Assembly (NCBI GenBank): GCA_945911685.1
Contig: CAMEAW010000085.1
Span: forward strand, 1-11,382
Source: Bordetella parapertussis
Lineage (GTDB): Bacteria; Pseudomonadota; Gammaproteobacteria; Burkholderiales; Burkholderiaceae_B
DNA length: 11,382 nucleotides
Direction: 5' to 3'
The notes beneath the pieces were generated by a model. It had not been told where the DNA came from and ran no database searches. It saw only the letters and a program-made list of their open reading frames with translations. How positions within the stretch are numbered: the first letter of the stretch is position 1; each line of letters begins with the position of its first letter. This document shows positions 7,731-11,382 of this stretch, one piece after another. The position numbers and the translations under genes were made by a program.

Positions 7731-8783
<1,053 letters not shown>

Positions 8784-8808
8784 TTTTGTTTTTAGTTTGT
8801 TTCTGAAT

Positions 8809-8834
8809 CACGCCCCTCGGGGCGTGTATTTTTT
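8809..8834 (+). terminator. Intrinsic terminator of the ilvIHC operon
   Basis: CACGCCC (8809-8815) and GGGCGTG (8820-8826) form a perfect G+C-rich 7-bp stem with a 4-base loop, followed at once by TATTTTTT (8827-8834). It lies 25 bases after the ilvC stop. This is the clearest Rho-independent terminator in the window and separates the amino acid genes from psd-pssA. Confidence 0.88.
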
Positions 8835-8850
8835 GGGTTAACCTCTTGGC

Positions 8851-9513
8851 ATGATGAATACACCACACTATCCACACCCCATAATTGCCCGCGAGGGTTG
8901 GCCTTTTTTAGCAGGCTCGATACTCATCGCAGTGCTTGTCAGCTTTTGGTCACTTGGCTGGTCGATCTTTTTTTGGGTGATTGCAGCCTTCGTGTTGCAG
9001 TTTTTTCGGGATCCATCCCGTTCGGGTTCAACCGAGCCTTTGGCAGTGCTGTCGCCCGCTGATGGTCGTATCGTGGTGGTTGAACAGACTCTTGATCCCT
9101 ATGGTGAGCGCCAGGCGCTTAAGATTAGCGTGTTCATGAATGTGTTTAACGTGCACAGCAATCGTAGCCCCGTTGATGGCGAAGTCCTAAAAACACAGTA
9201 TTTTGCAGGCAAGTTTTTTAATGCAGCGCTTGATAAAGCTTCGCTCGAAAACGAGCGTAACGCCATGGTGGTGCGCACACCGGCGGGCCACCTTGTGACT
9301 GCAGTTCAGGTCGCCGGCTTGGTGGCCAAGCGCATCCTTTGCTATACCAAGGCAGGTAATACCTTGGCGCGCGGGCAGCGCTACGGATTTATTCGCTTTG
9401 GTTCGCGTGTAGACGTCTATTTACCGCTTGGTTCGCGCGCCAGAGTGGCAATTGGTGATAAGGTGAGTGCAACGAGTACGGTTCTGGCTGATCTGCCTGC
9501 GCCAACTATTTGA
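8851..9513 (+). CDS. psd: Phosphatidylserine decarboxylase proenzyme (short type)
   Basis: This 220-residue inner-membrane enzyme (EC 4.1.1.65) converts phosphatidylserine to phosphatidylethanolamine. A hydrophobic anchor lies at about residues 18-50. The conserved core has LSPADGRIV near 67-75, [17 protein letters not shown] at about 94-110 and the autocleavage site in RFGSRVD: the chain is cut between Gly184 and Ser185, and Ser185 becomes the pyruvoyl group. The short length and GS site mark the small form, distinct from the longer E. coli type with LGST. Two consecutive ATGs (8851 and 8854) are possible starts, and neither has a clear ribosome site. The gene starts 17 bases after the ilvC terminator, so it needs read-through or a promoter lying within about 70 bases of non-coding sequence or inside ilvC. 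Its stop sits in the ribosome site of pssA. Confidence 0.94.
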   Translation: MMNTPHYPHPIIAREGWPFLAGSILIAVLVSFWSLGWSIFFWVIAAFVLQFFRDPSRSGSTEPLAVLSPADGRIVVVEQTLDPYGERQALKISVFMNVFNVHSNRSPVDGEVLKTQYFAGKFFNAALDKASLENERNAMVVRTPAGHLVTAVQVAGLVAKRILCYTKAGNTLARGQRYGFIRFGSRVDVYLPLGSRARVAIGDKVSATSTVLADLPAPTI

Positions 9514-9515
9514 GG
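9512..9515 (+). promoter_or_regulatory. Shine-Dalgarno of pssA overlapping the psd stop
   Basis: GAGG begins inside the psd TGA stop and lies six bases before the ATG at 9522. It favours this ATG over the in-frame TTG at 9510 and implies that psd translation feeds directly into pssA translation. Confidence 0.65.
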
Positions 9516-9521
9516 CCAACG

Positions 9522-10292
9522 ATGCCTAATAACCCTTTGCGCGATCCTGATCTTCGCCATCGCAGCATCTACTTGCTGCCTAACGCCTTTACGACTGCTG
9601 CACTTTTTGCTGGGTTTTATGCAGTCGTGCAGGCGATGAATGGTCGTTTCGAGATGGCGGCTATCGCAATTTTTGTGGCGATGGTGCTTGACGGCATGGA
9701 TGGCAGGGTCGCCAGGCTGACCAACACAACGTCGGCCTTTGGCGAACAATACGACTCGCTTTCAGACATGACCTCGTTTGGGGTTGCACCTGCTTTGGTA
9801 ATGTACGAGTGGATGCTGCAAGATTTAGGCCGCTGGGGCTGGCTGGCCGCGTTTGTGTATGTCTGCGGAGCTGCCTTACGCTTGGCGCGGTTTAACACCA
9901 ACATCGCAGTGGTCGATAAGCGCTTTTTTCAAGGCCTACCTAGCCCTGCGGCGGGCGCTTTGATTGCCGGTTTTGTTTGGTTGGTGGTCGATAATCGCTT
10001 GCAAGTGCCCCACGAGTTTTTGGCTTGGACAGCCTTTGCGATCACGATTTATTGCGGCATTGCGATGGTATCGAATCTGCCGTTTTACAGCGGTAAAGCC
10101 TTTGCCTTAGGCCGTAGCGTGCCGTTCTGGATGATTCTGGTGTTTGTCGCAGGCTTTGTCTTCATCTCAAGCAATCCGCCGGTGATTTTGTTTGGCCTTT
10201 TCATTATTTACGGGTTGTCTGGCTGGGGGGTTTGGCTGTGGCGCTGGCGCCGCCTCTCTAAACAAGTGGCGATGCGCAGTGGGTCCGAATAA
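9522..10292 (+). CDS. pssA: CDP-diacylglycerol-serine O-phosphatidyltransferase
   Basis: This 256-residue integral membrane enzyme (EC 2.7.8.8) joins CDP-diacylglycerol and L-serine to give phosphatidylserine, the substrate of the Psd encoded just upstream. The CDP-alcohol phosphatidyltransferase signature DxxDGxxARx8GxxxDxxxD is complete: Asp57, Asp60-Gly61, Ala64-Arg65, Gly74, Asp78 and Asp82. The rest consists of six to eight hydrophobic helices with short loops and a basic C-terminal end (WRWRRLSK). It is the polytopic Bacillus/eukaryote-like PssA type, not the phospholipase D-like enzyme of E. coli. The chosen ATG has GAGG overlapping the end of psd. The stop codon is only 4 bases from the stop of the convergent lipoprotein gene, and no terminator fits between them, so the two transcripts must overlap at their 3' ends. 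Confidence 0.94.
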   Translation: MPNNPLRDPDLRHRSIYLLPNAFTTAALFAGFYAVVQAMNGRFEMAAIAIFVAMVLDGMDGRVARLTNTTSAFGEQYDSLSDMTSFGVAPALVMYEWMLQDLGRWGWLAAFVYVCGAALRLARFNTNIAVVDKRFFQGLPSPAAGALIAGFVWLVVDNRLQVPHEFLAWTAFAITIYCGIAMVSNLPFYSGKAFALGRSVPFWMILVFVAGFVFISSNPPVILFGLFIIYGLSGWGVWLWRWRRLSKQVAMRSGSE

Positions 10293-10296
10293 GCTA

Positions 10297-10782
10297 CTAA
10301 TCCCTGCGCACATACATTGGATCGGGCCCTGGATTGTGGCGATTGGCGAGGTTGCCTTCTGGGCCCATGTAGACATACATCATTGAATACCAGGCTGAAG
10401 ACTGCATATAGCGGTAAGACCAGACTTTTTCGTCTCCTCGGGAAATGCCGTCGATGCTTGCGGGCGGTCCAAATTCGCACAGCACTCGTGCGTCAGACCA
10501 TGTTCCGGTATTTAAAAGGTCAAAATGCGCATCGGTTAGAACCTGGGTAAAAAAGCCGACAGCGTTGTCTTTAGTGGTGTTTGTTCCCCAGGCTTGGTGC
10601 CCAAATGGCTGCTGCGACCAGACCAGGCGCTCAGTGCCGTCTTGATTGCGGCAAACGGTAGTGGGCTTACCGAACTGTTTGATAACGTCAGCTACCGGGG
10701 TGCCGGGCTGAGTGGACTGAAGTTGCGCACAGCCACCTAGTGCGAGCAGTAATGCTATCGCTGAAAAAGTTTGAGCACGCAT
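10297..10782 (-). CDS. Small lipoprotein with two BamE-like segments
   Basis: This 161-residue protein starts with a lipoprotein signal: MRAQ, a hydrophobic stretch, then the lipobox LGGC with the acylated Cys at 18. Gln at position 20 and no Asp at +2 suggest transport to the outer membrane. The mature part contains two similar segments. The first, around residues 27-56, is GTPVADVIKQFGKP, then GTERLVWS. The second, around 93-123, is GTWSDARVLCEFGPP, then GDEKVWSYRY. Each has the pattern G-x-VxxxFGxP followed by G(T/D)E(R/K)xVW that recalls the SmpA/OmlA/BamE fold. This may be an internal duplication. Similar uncharacterised lipoproteins occur in Burkholderiales, but I cannot assign a function, and BamE itself is usually shorter with one such segment. 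The gene is monocistronic, convergent with pssA and divergent from rpsO; its ribosome site is weak. Confidence 0.8.
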   Translation of the reverse strand: MRAQTFSAIALLLALGGCAQLQSTQPGTPVADVIKQFGKPTTVCRNQDGTERLVWSQQPFGHQAWGTNTTKDNAVGFFTQVLTDAHFDLLNTGTWSDARVLCEFGPPASIDGISRGDEKVWSYRYMQSSAWYSMMYVYMGPEGNLANRHNPGPDPMYVRRD

Positions 10783-10817
10783 CGTAAGCCTAAGTTTAAA
10801 TTGGTTAATCTTTCGCA

Positions 10818-10835
10818 GAGCCCTTTTCAGGGCTC
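10818..10835. repeat. Perfect 7-bp palindrome in the lipoprotein/rpsO gap
   Basis: GAGCCCT and AGGGCTC flank a TTTC loop. The element lies in the divergent region upstream of both the lipoprotein gene and rpsO, with no T run on either side, so it is not an intrinsic terminator. It may be an operator or a hairpin in the 5' leader of the lipoprotein mRNA (its start codon is 36 bases away). The core AGCCCT...AGGGCT resembles the hairpin at 2659-2682. Confidence 0.4.
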
Positions 10836-10927
10836 AGTGGTCGCGCATGCTTTTGCAACGCGCCTAGCATATTGTGCCATTGAGATCAGTTTTGACAAAC
10901 ATATCCCCACTCTTTCTGACGCAGAGA

Positions 10928-10957
10928 CTGACGCCGGTTGAGCCAATAAGCTATACT
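10928..10957 (+). promoter_or_regulatory. Likely sigma70-type promoter of rpsO
   Basis: The -10 element TATACT (10952-10957) matches the consensus at five of six bases and is preceded, 18 bases upstream, by CTGACG (10928-10933), four of six for the -35. A start near 10963-10965 would place the first base at the foot of the long leader hairpin, which supports the assignment. A perfect TTGACA at 10892-10897 lies further upstream but has no fitting -10 at 16-18 bases. Confidence 0.55.
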
Positions 10958-10963
10958 CTTGAG

Positions 10964-11083
10964 ACTTTGTTGCGATTTTTGAGCTTAGATCGTTTTCATG
11001 TTGAAAATTCGCCGACAAAGTTCGTTCTTTTTTAATCACGTTAAAGCACCTCGGCTTTAACGCTTGTCATTTGAGGCTTAAAA
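10964..11083 (+). promoter_or_regulatory. Structured rpsO leader, candidate S15 autoregulatory RNA
   Basis: Two hairpins fill the leader. Stem I pairs ACTTTGTT (10964-10971) with GACAAAGT (11014-11021), then GCGA with TCGC and a T run with an A run, with single-base bulges. It contains a U-G pair next to a G-C pair, as in the motif S15 recognises in 16S rRNA helix 22. Stem II is a perfect 9-bp hairpin, CGTTAAAGC (11039-11047) / GCTTTAACG (11054-11062). Its loop bases CCTCG (11049-11053) can pair with TGAGG (11072-11076), which contains the rpsO ribosome binding site, making a pseudoknot. In E. coli, S15 represses its own mRNA by stabilising a pseudoknot at the ribosome site, so autoregulation is the likely role. 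The mechanism here is inferred. Confidence 0.6.
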
Positions 11084-11353
11084 ATGTCTGTTGCTGATAT
11101 TAATAAATCCGACATTGTCGCGCAGTATCAACGCGCACAAGGCGATACCGGTTCTCCTGAAGTTCAAGTGGCTCTGCTGACAGCTCGTATCAACGAACTG
11201 ACAGGTCACTTCAAAGCACATATTAAAGACCATCACTCACGTCGCGGCCTTCTGCGTATGGTTAGCCGTCGCCGTAAGCTGCTCGATTATCTCAAGGGCC
11301 GCAACCCAGATTCATATCGCTCGCTGATCGAAAAACTCGGTCTGCGTAAGTGA
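11084..11353 (+). CDS. rpsO: 30S ribosomal protein S15
   Basis: This 89-residue protein has the standard length of S15, a primary 16S rRNA-binding protein that helps form the central domain of the 30S subunit and bridges to the 50S subunit. The family signature is present: [17 protein letters not shown] at about residues 20-36, [19 protein letters not shown] near 39-57, and the basic block [13 protein letters not shown] with the C-terminal LIEKLGLRK. His42, Asp49 and Ser52 (E. coli numbering is close) lie in the rRNA-binding segment. The start is set by GAGG at 11073-11076, seven bases from the ATG. The gene usually precedes pnp (polynucleotide phosphorylase), which would lie just beyond the window. 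Expression is probably limited by S15 itself through the structured leader. Confidence 0.98.
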   Translation: MSVADINKSDIVAQYQRAQGDTGSPEVQVALLTARINELTGHFKAHIKDHHSRRGLLRMVSRRRKLLDYLKGRNPDSYRSLIEKLGLRK

Positions 11354-11362
11354 TCAAAATCC

Positions 11363-11380
11363 ATGGGGCAGTCTCCCCGT
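11363..11380 (+). other. Short hairpin after rpsO at the window edge
   Basis: ATGGGG (11363-11368) and CCCCGT (11375-11380) form a 6-bp stem, including one U-G pair, around CAGTCT, ten bases after the rpsO stop. The window ends two bases later, so a T tract cannot be checked. It may be the rpsO terminator stem or a processing hairpin of an rpsO-pnp transcript. Confidence 0.35.
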
Positions 11381-11382
11381 GA

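Noticed and set aside
10892..10897. TTGACA as the rpsO -35 element
   Set aside because: No acceptable -10 lies 16-18 bases downstream; the CTGACG/TATACT pair closer to the gene fits better.
11015..11033. rpsO leader stem I plus TCTTTTTT as an intrinsic terminator
   Set aside because: The stem base is A+T-rich and the T run starts about five bases after it, so termination should be poor; the loop/ribosome-site pseudoknot explains the leader better.

Overview
The window looks like a chromosomal core segment of a betaproteobacterium in the order Burkholderiales. The branched-chain amino acid and phospholipid proteins read most like those of the Alcaligenaceae (Bordetella/Achromobacter relatives). 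That placement rests on recalled protein similarity and on the ilvI-ilvH-ilvC-psd-pssA gene order; no search was run. Base composition is moderate, about half G+C by eye, which is low for that family. I see no insertion sequence, phage gene, tRNA, rRNA or CRISPR array.

Layout. (1) Positions 1-2529, minus strand: a D-3-hydroxybutyrate dehydrogenase gene, then a DUF1800 gene, then the start of a DUF1501 gene with a Tat-type signal, cut by the window edge. The genes overlap by 4 bases or are 5 bases apart, so they probably form one operon. (2) 2731-4926, minus strand: a large YccS-like FUSC-family membrane protein. (3) 4927-5464: a divergent intergenic region that includes a long ilvI leader with alternative hairpins. 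(4) 5465-8783, plus strand: ilvI-ilvH-ilvC, encoding both acetolactate synthase subunits and ketol-acid reductoisomerase, with a hairpin plus T tract between ilvH and ilvC and a strong intrinsic terminator after ilvC. (5) 8851-10292, plus strand: psd and pssA, the two steps from CDP-diacylglycerol to phosphatidylethanolamine, encoded in reverse pathway order and translationally linked. (6) 10297-10782, minus strand: a small lipoprotein with two BamE-like segments, convergent with pssA. (7) 10783-11353, plus strand: an rpsO promoter, a structured leader and the rpsO gene for ribosomal protein S15.

How the genes work together. IlvI/IlvH make acetolactate or acetohydroxybutyrate from pyruvate (plus 2-oxobutyrate), and IlvC reduces and isomerises it toward valine, leucine and isoleucine. 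PssA makes phosphatidylserine and Psd decarboxylates it to phosphatidylethanolamine in the inner membrane. The minus-strand module on the left joins a ketone-body/PHB-cycle enzyme to a DUF1800/DUF1501 pair of unknown function.

No clearly new multigene system is present; most of the window is housekeeping. The most interesting signals are in RNA. In the rpsO leader, the loop of a perfect 9-bp hairpin is complementary to the Shine-Dalgarno sequence, a likely S15 autoregulatory pseudoknot. There are also attenuation-like structures before ilvI and between ilvH and ilvC.
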